A DNA stretch of 33,008 nt from Planctomycetaceae bacterium. GTDB taxonomy: Bacteria > Planctomycetota > Planctomycetia > Pirellulales > Thermoguttaceae. The stretch is taken from contig JAJFUI010000338.1 of NCBI GenBank assembly GCA_021372555.1, positions 1 to 33,008 on the forward strand. Reading direction: 5' to 3'. Within the stretch, counting starts at the first letter, position 1. Every line of letters starts with the position of its first letter. The notes beneath the pieces were generated by a model. It ran no database searches. It was not told the DNA's origin and saw only the letters and a program-made list of their open reading frames with translations. A program made the position numbers and the translations under genes. Positions 15,853 through 24,344 of this stretch are shown piece after piece.

Positions 15853-16833
15853 ATGGCCGATCGATTTCCCGCTGTCCCCGACCTGACGGGCTGCCTCCGG
15901 CAACTGCTGGCCCAGGTGCCCGCTGGCTGGGTGACTACCTGCGGCAACCTGGCCGACGCGCTGGGAAATCGCATCGCCGCGCGGTGGGTCGGACACTGGG
16001 CGTTGCACCATGAGCACGGCGCCGGATGCACGTGCCATCGCATCCTCCGGGCCGGCGGCCAACTTGGCGGGTACGTCACCGCCTCGGATGAAACGAAGCG
16101 ACAGCGACTGCTCGACGAGGGCATTGCGATCGATGGCGACGTAGTCGATCTTGAGCGATTCGGTTTCCGTGATTTCGTTTCCAACCGCCCGCTCGAAGAG
16201 CTTCGCCGGTTTCAAGAGGCCGTTCAAAGGCAAGTCGTGCTGCGGCCCCGGCGGATCGTGCCGAAGTTGGTCGGCGCGGTCGATGTCGCCTACCCGAGCC
16301 CGAATAGCGGGGTTGCCGCCTACGCCCTCGTTGAAACGGAAACCGGTCGGCTTGTCTGGTCGGCCACGATCCGACGCCGCGTCGCCTTCCCGTATATCAG
16401 CACGTACTTGAGTTTCCGGGAAATTCCGATCTATCTCGATCTGCTTGACGAGGTCCGCGCGGCCGGGCGGCTGAGCAGGGTTCTGCTGGTCGATGGCAGC
16501 GGCATCCTTCATCATCGCCACGTGGGGATCGCCTCGCACTTGGGCGTCGTGGCAAAACTGCCGACCGTCGGCGTTACGAAAAAACTCCTGTGCGGAAGCG
16601 TCGACATCAAGGGGATGGCCTCCGGCGAGTCTCGACCGGTCGTCCATCAGGACCAACTCGTGGGCGTTGCGCTGCGGCCAACCGCCGGCAGCCAGCGGCC
16701 GATCTTCATTTCGCCCGGCCACCTGGTCGACGTTGCTTTCGGCGAGCAATTGGTCCGCCGGTTGCTGACCGGCCGTCGGTTGCCGGAGCCTCTCTACTGG
16801 GCCGACCGCCTCAGCAAGACCGCGGCAAGGTAG
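15853..16833 (+). CDS. MGMT/alkyltransferase-like domain fused to endonuclease V
   Basis: A 326-residue two-domain DNA-repair protein. Residues about 8-85 resemble the DNA-binding half of O6-methylguanine-DNA methyltransferases: VPAGWVTTCGNLADALG, ARWVGHWA (the Arg-finger region), then CTCHRILRAGGQLGGY, where Cys61 stands at the alkyl-acceptor position. The usual PCHR reads TCHR. Residues about 112-320 are endonuclease V, which cuts near deoxyinosine. All four metal/catalytic positions are present: Asp144 (GAVDVAYP), Glu190 (YLSFREIP), Asp214 (VDGSGILHHRHVGIASHLG) and His290 (ISPGH). PTVGVTKKLLCG is also intact. I chose the ATG at 15853; the frame is open upstream to 15547, but that part overlaps the small RHH gene and is not conserved. 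No good Shine-Dalgarno is visible, so the start is moderately sure. Confidence 0.88.
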   Translation: MADRFPAVPDLTGCLRQLLAQVPAGWVTTCGNLADALGNRIAARWVGHWALHHEHGAGCTCHRILRAGGQLGGYVTASDETKRQRLLDEGIAIDGDVVDLERFGFRDFVSNRPLEELRRFQEAVQRQVVLRPRRIVPKLVGAVDVAYPSPNSGVAAYALVETETGRLVWSATIRRRVAFPYISTYLSFREIPIYLDLLDEVRAAGRLSRVLLVDGSGILHHRHVGIASHLGVVAKLPTVGVTKKLLCGSVDIKGMASGESRPVVHQDQLVGVALRPTAGSQRPIFISPGHLVDVAFGEQLVRRLLTGRRLPEPLYWADRLSKTAAR

Positions 16834-16978
16834 AGGCGGAAAGTGCTTCCGGCCGAAGCGATTTTGCCGACTATGCGGGCCGGTTTCTTCTCCGCATCGT
16901 TTCATGTTGCGAAAAAGCCCCATCTTCACGCCAACCGTGGTAAATTTGCATAGTGGGGAATGGTTGCGAGGGATTGCC

Positions 16979-18403
16979 ATGCGGCGTTCGTGGACGGCCG
17001 AACGAGCGCTTTTATTGATTGCCGCGCTCTGCGCCGGCGGCATCCTCGGCTGCGCGCCGATTCGCAATTCCGGCATCGATCCCAGCGGCGAGCATGTCTT
17101 CGCTGCGCCGCCGCTGCCGCCTCAGCAGCCATGTCCTACAGCACCCGGCGAGCCGTTGCAGCCGCCCACCGCGCCGATAGGCAGCGCCCAATGCCTCGGC
17201 CAGCCGGCGCCGCCCGCCCAGGGCGCCGCTGTCGCGACGCCGAATGGCATTCCGGTCGATGTCCGGATTGTTGGACCTCAGCAGGCCACGGTTGGCGAAG
17301 TGGCGCGTTTTGACGTTAACGTGACCAATCGCGGTTCGGCTGTCGCAAAAGGCCTGACGATTAAAGACCGCCTCGATCCGGGGCTCGTTCACGCGCAGTC
17401 GGGCGAATCGGGCGTGATCGAACAGCGAAATCTTCGCGATCTCGCGCCAGGCGAGTCAATCGGCCTCAAGCTTATCCTCCGCGTTACGCAACCGGGTCGG
17501 CTCTGCCAAACGGTGGAGGTCGCTGGTTCAGGCGTTAGCCCCGCCAGCGCGCAGGCGTGCATCACCGCGCTGCCGCCGGGAGGGCACGCGGCATCGGGTC
17601 TGCCAACGCCGGTCCCGACGCCGGAGCCTCCGGCTGCGCCGCCGATCTCGATCAAAGTGAGCGGGCCGGCCCACCAAGCCGTGGGCGAGCAAGCGCGATT
17701 TGCCATCGAAATTTCCAACACCGGGAGCGCTCCTCTGCGAGGACTGAAGCTCGTCGATCGTTGGGATGCCGCGATCATGCCGACACTCGCTACCGACGGT
17801 TTCTACAACGAGCAAGGGGCACTGGCGTGGAAGATCGACGAGTTGGCGCCCGGCGCGTCGACGCGTCGCGACATCCACTTCGCGTGCCAGGCCGCGTCGC
17901 CGAAGGTCTGCAATCGTGCGCGCGTCATCCTTGCTGACGGCAACACCGCCGATGGCGAAGCCTGCCTCGAAGTCCACCCGGCGCCTGCTGCGCCGGCGCC
18001 GACCCCGCCGGTCCACCCAACCCCCTCTCCGCCTGTCGGTCAAGGGCTAACCGTTTCCGTCGTCGGGCTTCGCAACCCCGTCGCGGTCGGCAACGAGCTT
18101 ACGTACGAGATTCGTGTAACGAACACGGGCACCGCGGCAGCGCAACAGGTCGCCGTCACGGCTACCGTGCCTGACGGGATGACTCCCAGTGCGCTGGGAA
18201 CGACCGGCTCGACGAAGTACGCCGTTGACGAGCAGACGGTGCGCTTTGAGCCGGCCGCCGAGTTGCGCCCCGGCGATTCACTCGTCGATCGCGTTCGCGT
18301 CCGAACCAAACAGCCGGGGCAATTCCGATTCCGAGCCGAAATCGCCGTGCCCGGCATGTCGAGTCCCTTGGTCAAAGAGGCTTCCACCGAAGTGTTTAAG
18401 TAG
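16979..18403 (+). CDS. Lipoprotein with three DUF11/CARDB-type beta-sandwich repeats
   Basis: A 474-residue envelope protein. The ATG at 16979 has GAGGG seven bases upstream and starts a lipoprotein signal (LLLIAALCAGGILGC, lipid-carrying Cys25). After a Pro/Gln-rich spacer come three related domains of about 110 residues. Each opens with a strand like VDVRIVGPQQATVGEVARFD, carries an N-x-G-S-A pattern (VTNRGSAVAKGLTIKDRLDP; ISNTGSAPLRGLKLVDRWD; VTNTGTAAAQQVAVTATVPD), and ends with an L-x-PG-x-S motif. This is the DUF11 signature found in planctomycete surface proteins. Pro-rich linkers join the domains. A structural or surface role is likely; no enzymatic motif is seen. A longer TTG start at 16904 would bury the signal peptide, so I rejected it. 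Confidence 0.85.
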   Translation: MRRSWTAERALLLIAALCAGGILGCAPIRNSGIDPSGEHVFAAPPLPPQQPCPTAPGEPLQPPTAPIGSAQCLGQPAPPAQGAAVATPNGIPVDVRIVGPQQATVGEVARFDVNVTNRGSAVAKGLTIKDRLDPGLVHAQSGESGVIEQRNLRDLAPGESIGLKLILRVTQPGRLCQTVEVAGSGVSPASAQACITALPPGGHAASGLPTPVPTPEPPAAPPISIKVSGPAHQAVGEQARFAIEISNTGSAPLRGLKLVDRWDAAIMPTLATDGFYNEQGALAWKIDELAPGASTRRDIHFACQAASPKVCNRARVILADGNTADGEACLEVHPAPAAPAPTPPVHPTPSPPVGQGLTVSVVGLRNPVAVGNELTYEIRVTNTGTAAAQQVAVTATVPDGMTPSALGTTGSTKYAVDEQTVRFEPAAELRPGDSLVDRVRVRTKQPGQFRFRAEIAVPGMSSPLVKEASTEVFK

Positions 18404-18447
18404 TCGAGAGTTGAAAGCCGACAACCGAGAGCCGGACTGCACTCCAC

Positions 18448-18816
18448 ATGCCACGCTACGTTGTTCTCCAGCACAGCACTGCCGACGGCGTCCACTTCGA
18501 CTTCATGCTCGAAGCCGGCAGCACGCTCAAGACGTGGTCGCTCGACGAGCAGCCGAGCCTCGGCGCGGAGATCGATTGCCGCTGCCTTCCTGATCATCGC
18601 TTGGCGTATCTGGATTACGAGGGGCCGGTTTCCGGCAACCGCGGCATCGTCGCGCGTTGGGATCACGGCACGTACGAGGCGGTATGCCAGACCGATGATC
18701 GATGGATCGTTGTGATTGCCGGCGAACGGTTCCGCGGTCAGGCGACACTCGTCCGTAAAGCCGGTGACACCCAGCGATGGCGAATCACGTTCGCCGTTGC
18801 GGCCGACGAGCGATAG
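18448..18816 (+). CDS. Stand-alone LigD-type 3'-phosphoesterase domain protein
   Basis: A 122-residue protein matching the 3'-phosphoesterase (PE) module of bacterial NHEJ ligase LigD, which removes 3'-phosphates and single ribonucleotides from DNA ends. Visible active-site equivalents are His9 (VLQHS), His16 and Asp18 (VHFDFMLE), and His50 and Tyr54 (LPDHRLAYLDYEGPVSG). The Arg normally found two residues after the Asp is Met20 here. The GNRGIVARWDHGTYE segment is typical of small stand-alone members in archaea and planctomycetes. No ligase, polymerase or Ku gene is in the window. It begins 44 bases after the DUF11 lipoprotein and could be co-transcribed, though they have no obvious shared job. 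Confidence 0.85.
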   Translation: MPRYVVLQHSTADGVHFDFMLEAGSTLKTWSLDEQPSLGAEIDCRCLPDHRLAYLDYEGPVSGNRGIVARWDHGTYEAVCQTDDRWIVVIAGERFRGQATLVRKAGDTQRWRITFAVAADER

Positions 18817-18821
18817 AGTGG

Positions 18822-19490
18822 CTACCGCCGGTGCGTGCTGCCGGCAATGTAGATCTCGCCGTCGCGAAGCTCGATGGTTTCAATCTGCACAATGCGGCTG
18901 CTCTCCTCGTTCACTGGAACGGAAAACAGCGCGACGGGGTCGCCGTGCGTGTGCTTCCACTGCAGCGAGACATCCGCCGCACGCGCCGCTTCGGAGAGCG
19001 ACTCAAGCACCTGGCTGAGCGGCAGCGGCAGTGCTCCGGCTCGCCCTCGCACGATTCGCAAGCCAATAACATTGGTAGCGGAAAGATATGGCTTGACCTT
19101 CAGGCTGAGGACGCTGGTGACCGCGCCATGCTCGAAGCGGCAAGCGGCCGTGATTCCGGTAGTGTCGATGGCGACTCGCGGATCGTGCATTGTCGGCGGC
19201 AGCATATTCGGATGGTTTTTCGCGCGATCGACCGCCAACCAACCATTCAGTTCGTCGGCGGTAATCACTACCTCCCATCGGCCGCTTCGCTGCCCGATGT
19301 TGTGCATCGCGGCAACGTGCCGGACCATTCGGTCGCTCGCCTTCGCCAGTTTCGCCGCGTCAACCGCGAGCGTGCGGCGATAGAAAGCCGGCTCGTGACT
19401 GACCACCAACCACAGGCCGACGAGCAAGAGAGCGACGACGGCAACAAGCATCAGGGAACTGACCAGCAGGATGCGTTTTTTTCGCGTCAT
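18822..19490 (-). CDS. Membrane-anchored protein of unknown function
   Basis: A 222-residue protein starting at the ATG at 19490. A basic N-terminus (MTRKKR) is followed by one hydrophobic helix (about 7-31, ILLVSSLMLVAVVALLLVGL), giving a single-pass protein with most of its length outside the cytoplasm. The body alternates strands and helices (EVVITADELNGWLAVDR, ALPLPLSQVLESLSEAARAA) and is not a family I recognise. Similar proteins seem to be common in planctomycetes. It lies 35 bases downstream of tyrS on the same strand and is likely co-transcribed with it. It converges on the phosphoesterase gene with only five bases between their ends. Confidence 0.7.
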   Translation of the reverse strand: MTRKKRILLVSSLMLVAVVALLLVGLWLVVSHEPAFYRRTLAVDAAKLAKASDRMVRHVAAMHNIGQRSGRWEVVITADELNGWLAVDRAKNHPNMLPPTMHDPRVAIDTTGITAACRFEHGAVTSVLSLKVKPYLSATNVIGLRIVRGRAGALPLPLSQVLESLSEAARAADVSLQWKHTHGDPVALFSVPVNEESSRIVQIETIELRDGEIYIAGSTHRR

Positions 19491-19525
19491 GCGTCCCTTC
19501 CCGGATCGGTCGATCGCTACCCGAA

Positions 19526-20842
19526 TTAGGCGTCAAACCGCAACAACGCGTAGTTCTTTTTGCCCGACCGCAGGACCATCGTCGACTCGCTTGCCAGGTC
19601 GGCGGTGGTGAGCCGCTTCTCGATTCCATCGACGCGGCGGTTATTTACATACGCCCCGCCCTGGGTAATGGTTCGCCGAGCGTCGCCTTTGGACTTGCTC
19701 AGACCCGACTCGACCAGGGCGTCAATGATCGGCAGCCCTTCGCCGGCGAGGCGGTCGCGCGGCAACCCCTTGCTCGGCACGTCGGCAAAGATGCCGGCCA
19801 GTTGGGCATCGTCCAATTCGCTGATCTCCGCGCCGAAGAAGATATCGGTCGCCCGCTCGGCTGTCCGAAGTCCGTCGTCGCCGTGGACCAACCGCGTGAG
19901 CTCGGCCGCCAGTCGCCGCTGGGCCACGCGCCGGCCGGGATCCGACTGATGCTCGGCCATGGTCGACTCGATCTCGTTTTGCGCCATATCGGTGAAGAAC
20001 CGCAGACAGCGGCCAACCTCGGCGTCGTCCAGGTTGATCCAGTATTGGTAGAACTGATAAGGGCTGGTCCGCTTGGGCGATAGCCACAAGGCGCCGGACT
20101 CGGTCTTCCCCATCTTCGTGCCGTCGCTCTTGGTCAGCAGTGGGCAGGTGCAGCCGTAAAGCTGCACGCCGCGGAGTCGCCGGGCGAGGTCGATGCCGGC
20201 CGTAATGTTTCCCCACTGATCGCTTCCGCCGACCTGAAACTCGCAGGCAAACTCATCGTACAGGTGCACGAAGTCGTACGCCTGCAAGAGCATGTAGCTG
20301 AACTCGGTGTAGCTGAGGCCGGAATCGGTCCGTTCAAGCCGGCTGCGGACAGAATCCTTTGTCAGCATTACGTTGACCGAAAGATGCTTGCCTACATCGC
20401 GGAGGAACTCGAGGTAGCTGAACTTCGACATCCAGTCGTAGTTGTTGACCAAAACGGCCGAGTTTGGTCCGCAATCGAAATCCAAGAACCGCCGCAGCTG
20501 CGGTTCCATGCCGGCGATGTTCGCCCGGAGGGCGTCGAGTGAAAGCAGGTTTCGTTCCTCGCTCTTTCCGCTGGGATCGCCAATCATTCCCGTGGCCCCG
20601 CCGACCACCGCGATCGGCCGGTGCCCGGCCTTTTGAAACCGCCGCAGGATCGTCAGCGCCATCAGGTGCCCGATGTGCAGGCTGTCGGCCGTCGGGTCAA
20701 AACCGGCGTACACCGTCCGCTGCTTTTCCGAGAGCAGCCGCGGCAGGTTCGCGTCATCCGTCGTCTGGCCGATCAGGCCACGCCACGAAAGTTCGCCGAT
20801 GACATCGGTGGAGAGGGGAGAGTTAACCGAGTTGGACATCAT
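19526..20842 (-). CDS. tyrS: Tyrosyl-tRNA synthetase
   Basis: Class I aminoacyl-tRNA synthetase that attaches tyrosine to tRNA-Tyr in the cytosol. The HIGH signature is in DSLHIGHLMAL (about residue 56), the tyrosine-recognition region includes GFDPTADSLH and QVGGSDQWGNITAGIDL, and the KMSKS-like loop reads GTKMGKTES. The C-terminal S4 RNA-binding domain is present (SKSKGDARRTITQGGAYVNN). Length (438 from the chosen ATG at 20842) is normal. A GTG at 20866 and an ATG at 20839 are also possible starts; no strong Shine-Dalgarno decides. The leader toward ispD holds a small repeat at 20934-20952. Confidence 0.95.
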   Translation of the reverse strand: MMSNSVNSPLSTDVIGELSWRGLIGQTTDDANLPRLLSEKQRTVYAGFDPTADSLHIGHLMALTILRRFQKAGHRPIAVVGGATGMIGDPSGKSEERNLLSLDALRANIAGMEPQLRRFLDFDCGPNSAVLVNNYDWMSKFSYLEFLRDVGKHLSVNVMLTKDSVRSRLERTDSGLSYTEFSYMLLQAYDFVHLYDEFACEFQVGGSDQWGNITAGIDLARRLRGVQLYGCTCPLLTKSDGTKMGKTESGALWLSPKRTSPYQFYQYWINLDDAEVGRCLRFFTDMAQNEIESTMAEHQSDPGRRVAQRRLAAELTRLVHGDDGLRTAERATDIFFGAEISELDDAQLAGIFADVPSKGLPRDRLAGEGLPIIDALVESGLSKSKGDARRTITQGGAYVNNRRVDGIEKRLTTADLASESTMVLRSGKKNYALLRFDA

Positions 20843-20933
20843 TGCGGTGCTTTCTGTTGGGCGCACGAATTGTTTGTCGTCCAGATGAGAAGGCTGTCAG
20901 TTGGTGGCGTGGTGCGGTCGTCTCGGATGTATT

Positions 20934-20952
20934 TGCAGGCGGGACGCCTGCA
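20934..20952. repeat. TGCAGGCG / CGCCTGCA short palindrome
   Basis: A perfect 8-bp stem with a GGA loop between ispD and tyrS on the minus strand. Its wording (GCAGGCGGGACGCCTGCACCA) looks like a dispersed planctomycete intergenic repeat. It could be a transcript end for ispD, but there is no T run. Confidence 0.5.
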
Positions 20953-20993
20953 CCAGAAACGCGGTTGGTCGAGTGATTCACTCCCAACTCTTC

Positions 20994-21734
20994 TCATCTC
21001 CACTTGTCATCATCCGCGAACGGATTCATCGCGCCGCCGAGCTTGGGCTTGGGCAACGCTCTCAGGGCTTGTTCGGCCAGGCGCAGGTCCTCGCGGGTGG
21101 TAATCTTCATGTTGATCGGCGAGCCAGGGATGACCGTCACCGGATGACCGATCCGTTCGACCAGTTGCGCGTCGTCGGTCGCCGAGAAACCGTCGCGTTT
21201 GGCATAGGCATCGAGCAAGATGTCGCGGCGGAAGACCTGTGGCGTCTGGGCCTCCCAGAGTTCGTTGCGTGACACGGTCTCGACGATCCGTCGGTTGGGA
21301 CCTACCCGCTTGAGCGTGCCCGCCACCGGAATGGCAAAAATCGCGGCCCCCGTTTTTTCGGCGGCGGCGAAAATCTCGTCGATCCAAGGATCACAGATGC
21401 ACGGCCGAGCGGCGTCGTGGACGCAGATGTAATCCACGTTCGGTTTCACGCGCGCCAGCGCCGCCTGAATCGAATCTGCCCGTTCCGCGCCGCCGTCGAT
21501 GACGTCGATGCCGAGGATTGCCACGTTGGCCGAAAACTTGAAGTTGAAGTCCGCCCGATCCTCCGGCGAAATTGCCAAAATCGTCTGCACGACGTCGCCG
21601 CGTCCGAGAAACCGCTCCGCCGAATGCAGCCAGAGCGCCTTATTGGCCAACGGCACGAATGCCTTCTTGTAGCTCTTGTCGTGGAACCGTGTGCCGCGTC
21701 CAGCCGCGGGCAAAATTACCGCAAATTTCGCCAT
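20994..21734 (-). CDS. ispD: 2-C-methyl-D-erythritol 4-phosphate cytidylyltransferase
   Basis: Enzyme of the MEP isoprenoid pathway that joins CTP and 2-C-methyl-D-erythritol 4-phosphate to give CDP-ME. A 246-residue nucleotidyltransferase: AVILPAAGRGTRF (nucleotide loop) followed by KKAFVPLANK (Lys in the active site), GGAERADSIQAAL, VHDAARPCI, and ETVSRNELWEAQTPQVFRRD, with ITTREDLRLAE near the C-terminus. The ATG at 21734 starts the conserved fold and has GGAG about ten bases upstream; a frame open to 22052 is not conserved. The last 25 residues (ALPKPKLGGAMNPFADDDKW) are an unconserved tail. It precedes tyrS on the same strand with 151 bases between. Confidence 0.93.
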   Translation of the reverse strand: MAKFAVILPAAGRGTRFHDKSYKKAFVPLANKALWLHSAERFLGRGDVVQTILAISPEDRADFNFKFSANVAILGIDVIDGGAERADSIQAALARVKPNVDYICVHDAARPCICDPWIDEIFAAAEKTGAAIFAIPVAGTLKRVGPNRRIVETVSRNELWEAQTPQVFRRDILLDAYAKRDGFSATDDAQLVERIGHPVTVIPGSPINMKITTREDLRLAEQALRALPKPKLGGAMNPFADDDKWR

Positions 21735-21904
21735 TCTGCGTGTCTCCGTCAGTACGGCCTCCCATTTTCCGGTTTCGCGGCAGGGCGTCAAGGCGAAAGC
21801 CGTGCGGGGCGCTGGTCTTGGCGAGCTCTGGCGACGGAACGCCGCCCAATTGAAGCGACCGGCCGTTGAAATGCCGGTTCGGAAGGCAAACGACCGCGCG
21901 TTTG

Positions 21905-23200
21905 CTACTTTGGCCTCTTCTGCAGCCAGGCGGAAACCTTCGCGGGCAAGCCTTCGACCGCGGCTTTCACTTCCTTGTCCTTGTCTCTCATTCGCGGGTC
22001 GTCCAGCATGTCGCCCACGCTCTTGGTGATCTTGCCAAGCTCGGTGATCCAAGCCTGTTGGGCTGGGTCCTTGGCCAAGCTCACAATCGCCTTGGCGCCC
22101 GCCAGTACGGCATCCAAACGCTGCTTGATCCTATCGCGATCTATGGCAACGCTGTCCGGCTTCAGCGATTTGATCTCCGTCGTGCAAGCGTCCATCGCCA
22201 ACTGGCCCAACGCAGCGCCCGCCTCGGTCGCGTCGATGCCGCTGGCGCCGGCCAGACTCAGCCGTCCGATCGAATCTGCGGCGATGGAACGGGTGCAAAG
22301 CGTCAGCTTGCTGTTGGCCAGGGTCGCGACCAACACGTTGAACGCTTCGTTGCCGTTGCCCGGCGTCTTAAGCAATCCGAGGGTCATCAGTCCTTGGCCG
22401 AGAATCCATTGCCGACCGGCTGCGGGCTTTCCGTTGCCAATGTCCGCCGCCGCCAATCGCAGCATCGCGGCGGTGATCAGCTCCCGATCCGCCTGCGGAA
22501 TGTTGTCCGCAGCAGCGTGTCGCAAGATGCCCACCATTGCCGCCGCGCGAAGGGCGTCGGGTGCCTTGTTGCTGCCCACGATGGCCACGAGCACCTTGAG
22601 CGCTTCGGACCACGGCGTCGGTGGGGACTCGACGCTGTTTAGCTGGCCAATCATCAGGACGGCATTGATCTTCACCGCACGGTAATAAGGCCCGGCGGTC
22701 AGCTTCTTCATGAAGTCGAGCACCAGTTCGTTGAGGTGATCGTGGACCTGGCTGCCGCTGTTGCTTTTCCTGGCCAAATGGCTGTTGCGCAATTGCCCAC
22801 GGAGATCTGGCAACTTCGTGACATTTTCCCACTGGGTCCATTGGGCAAGGTAGAACTTCGTGTAGAAGTCGTCGAACTCGCTCATCGACAGACCGGCCGA
22901 GAATTGGCCAGCCATCAACGTCGCGTTGACTTTGACGTAGTTTCGCTTCTGCTGCCGGTCGACGGGCAATTCCTCGCAACCAGGGTCCGGTTGCGGCGCC
23001 GGCTCGCCGGGGTCGGCAATCTCGGGCTTTTCTGTTGGTGCAGGCGCAGCCGCCGCCGGCCCGGGCGCGCGACCCATCGGCTGCGGCGCTCGCTGAGCGA
23101 CGGCTGGCTGGAAGAGCGCCGCGATCAGCAGGCTTGCCAACCCGACGCGCCATCGCCGATGTCCAATGCAAGCCGCAGCCATTGTCCCCGTCATCCTCAT
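21905..23200 (-). CDS. Secreted helical-repeat protein of unknown function
   Basis: A 431-residue protein from the ATG at 23200, with GGGAGG six bases upstream. It has a signal peptide of about 36 residues (WRVGLASLLIAALFQPAVAQ), a Pro/Ala-rich spacer (about 37-75) and one cysteine-containing segment (DPGCEELP). The remainder appears all-helical. Units such as ALRAAAMVGILRHAAADNIP and LCTRSIAADSIGRLSLAGA resemble HEAT or armadillo-like repeats without matching a named family. No catalytic motif is visible. The export signal puts it in the periplasm or on the surface. It could be a scaffold; I do not assign a function. It lies upstream of ispD on the same strand with a 170-base gap. Confidence 0.7.
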   Translation of the reverse strand: MRMTGTMAAACIGHRRWRVGLASLLIAALFQPAVAQRAPQPMGRAPGPAAAAPAPTEKPEIADPGEPAPQPDPGCEELPVDRQQKRNYVKVNATLMAGQFSAGLSMSEFDDFYTKFYLAQWTQWENVTKLPDLRGQLRNSHLARKSNSGSQVHDHLNELVLDFMKKLTAGPYYRAVKINAVLMIGQLNSVESPPTPWSEALKVLVAIVGSNKAPDALRAAAMVGILRHAAADNIPQADRELITAAMLRLAAADIGNGKPAAGRQWILGQGLMTLGLLKTPGNGNEAFNVLVATLANSKLTLCTRSIAADSIGRLSLAGASGIDATEAGAALGQLAMDACTTEIKSLKPDSVAIDRDRIKQRLDAVLAGAKAIVSLAKDPAQQAWITELGKITKSVGDMLDDPRMRDKDKEVKAAVEGLPAKVSAWLQKRPK

Positions 23201-23372
23201 CGGAGCCTCCCTCGATTACCCGCCAGAAACGCAAACGTATAGACTACAAGCGGAAGGGGGGGGTGTCAAGCTGCGGTAGATGCGTCAAGCCGTTGGTGGG
23301 GCTGTGCTTATGCGTAAGGCCGCGCTATGGAGGTGGAAGCCTGGCCTACAATAACGGCTAGGAGGTGCGCCC

Positions 23373-24344
23373 ATGACGCTGCTCTACGCGGCCCCCTGCT
23401 TCCTCAACCACGAAACCGGCGATCATCCCGAGCGGGCGGACCGCATCCGGCAGATTCCTCGACGTCTTGGCGAGTCCGGTCTGCTAGGCCAATGCCGTCA
23501 GCCGGAATTCAAGCCTGTGTCGCGCCAGCGGCTCGCCCGCGTTCACTCGCCAACCTACATCGACGAAGTCTGGGCGCTGTCCAAATCCGGCGGCGGCAAC
23601 ATCGAGGCCGATACGGTCGTCAGCCCCGCCAGCTATGATGTTGCCCTGATGGCGGCCGGCTGTGTATGCGACGCGGTTGAACGGCTTGTGCGCGGCGAAG
23701 ACAAGCGAGCGCTGTGCTTGGTTCGCCCACCGGGCCACCATGCGATGACGACCCATGCGATGGGCTTTTGCCTGTTCAACAACGTCGCGGTTGCCGCCCG
23801 GATGGCCGTTGACCAGCTGCGTCTTGACCGCGTGCTGATTGTCGATTGGGACATCCATCATGGCAATGGCACCCAGGCGACCTTCTGGGAAGACCCGCAT
23901 GTCGTCTTCCTCTCGATCCATCGCTTCCCTTTCTATCCCGGCACCGGCGCTGCGGACGAAACCGGGGGCGGCCATGGCCTCGGCTTCACCGTCAACCTTC
24001 CCGTCCGCTACGGTACGTCGCGCAACGTGTATCTCGACATCTTCCGCAACGGCCTCGAAAAGTTCGCGGCGAAATTGAAGCCGCAATTGGTGCTGCTTAG
24101 CGCCGGCTTTGACACCCATCGCCTCGACCCGGTCGGCGATCTGGGGCTTGAGACCGAAGACTTTATTCCGCTAACGAGTCTCGTTCTCGACGTGGCCGAC
24201 GCCTATGCCGACGGCCGTTTCGTCAGCGTGCTCGAAGGGGGCTATGATCCTGCGATCCTTGCCGACTGCGTCGCAGTGCATCTGGCGGAGATGGCAGGGC
24301 GAACCACAACAGAGAACGGGACTCGCTGCCAGTGCTCAGTTTAG
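23373..24344 (+). CDS. Histone-deacetylase-family hydrolase (acetylpolyamine/acetoin-utilisation type)
   Basis: A 323-residue Zn-dependent amidohydrolase of the arginase/deacetylase fold, expected to remove acetyl groups from lysines or small amines. Active-site motifs are intact: RPPGHHA with His122-His123, GFCLFNN, zinc ligands Asp160 and His162 (VDWDIHHGNGTQ) and Asp247 (LSAGFDTHRLDP), and Tyr291 (LEGGYD). The N-terminal HPERADRI motif is typical. The ATG at 23373 has a strong TAGGAGG Shine-Dalgarno, and a TACAAT box lies about 20 bases upstream. Bacterial members act on acetylpolyamines, acetylated enzymes or acetoin-related substrates; the substrate here is unknown. Its stop overlaps the stop of the opposing metal-transport permease by four bases. 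Confidence 0.93.
   Translation: MTLLYAAPCFLNHETGDHPERADRIRQIPRRLGESGLLGQCRQPEFKPVSRQRLARVHSPTYIDEVWALSKSGGGNIEADTVVSPASYDVALMAAGCVCDAVERLVRGEDKRALCLVRPPGHHAMTTHAMGFCLFNNVAVAARMAVDQLRLDRVLIVDWDIHHGNGTQATFWEDPHVVFLSIHRFPFYPGTGAADETGGGHGLGFTVNLPVRYGTSRNVYLDIFRNGLEKFAAKLKPQLVLLSAGFDTHRLDPVGDLGLETEDFIPLTSLVLDVADAYADGRFVSVLEGGYDPAILADCVAVHLAEMAGRTTTENGTRCQCSV

Noticed and set aside
15832..17076. A 414-residue minus-strand frame opposite the repair fusion
   Set aside because: It is antisense to a gene with complete catalytic motifs and spans two genes and the gap between them.
23201..23372. A riboswitch in the leader of the deacetylase gene
   Set aside because: No known riboswitch core or strong paired structure was visible; the TACAAT box and Shine-Dalgarno explain the region.
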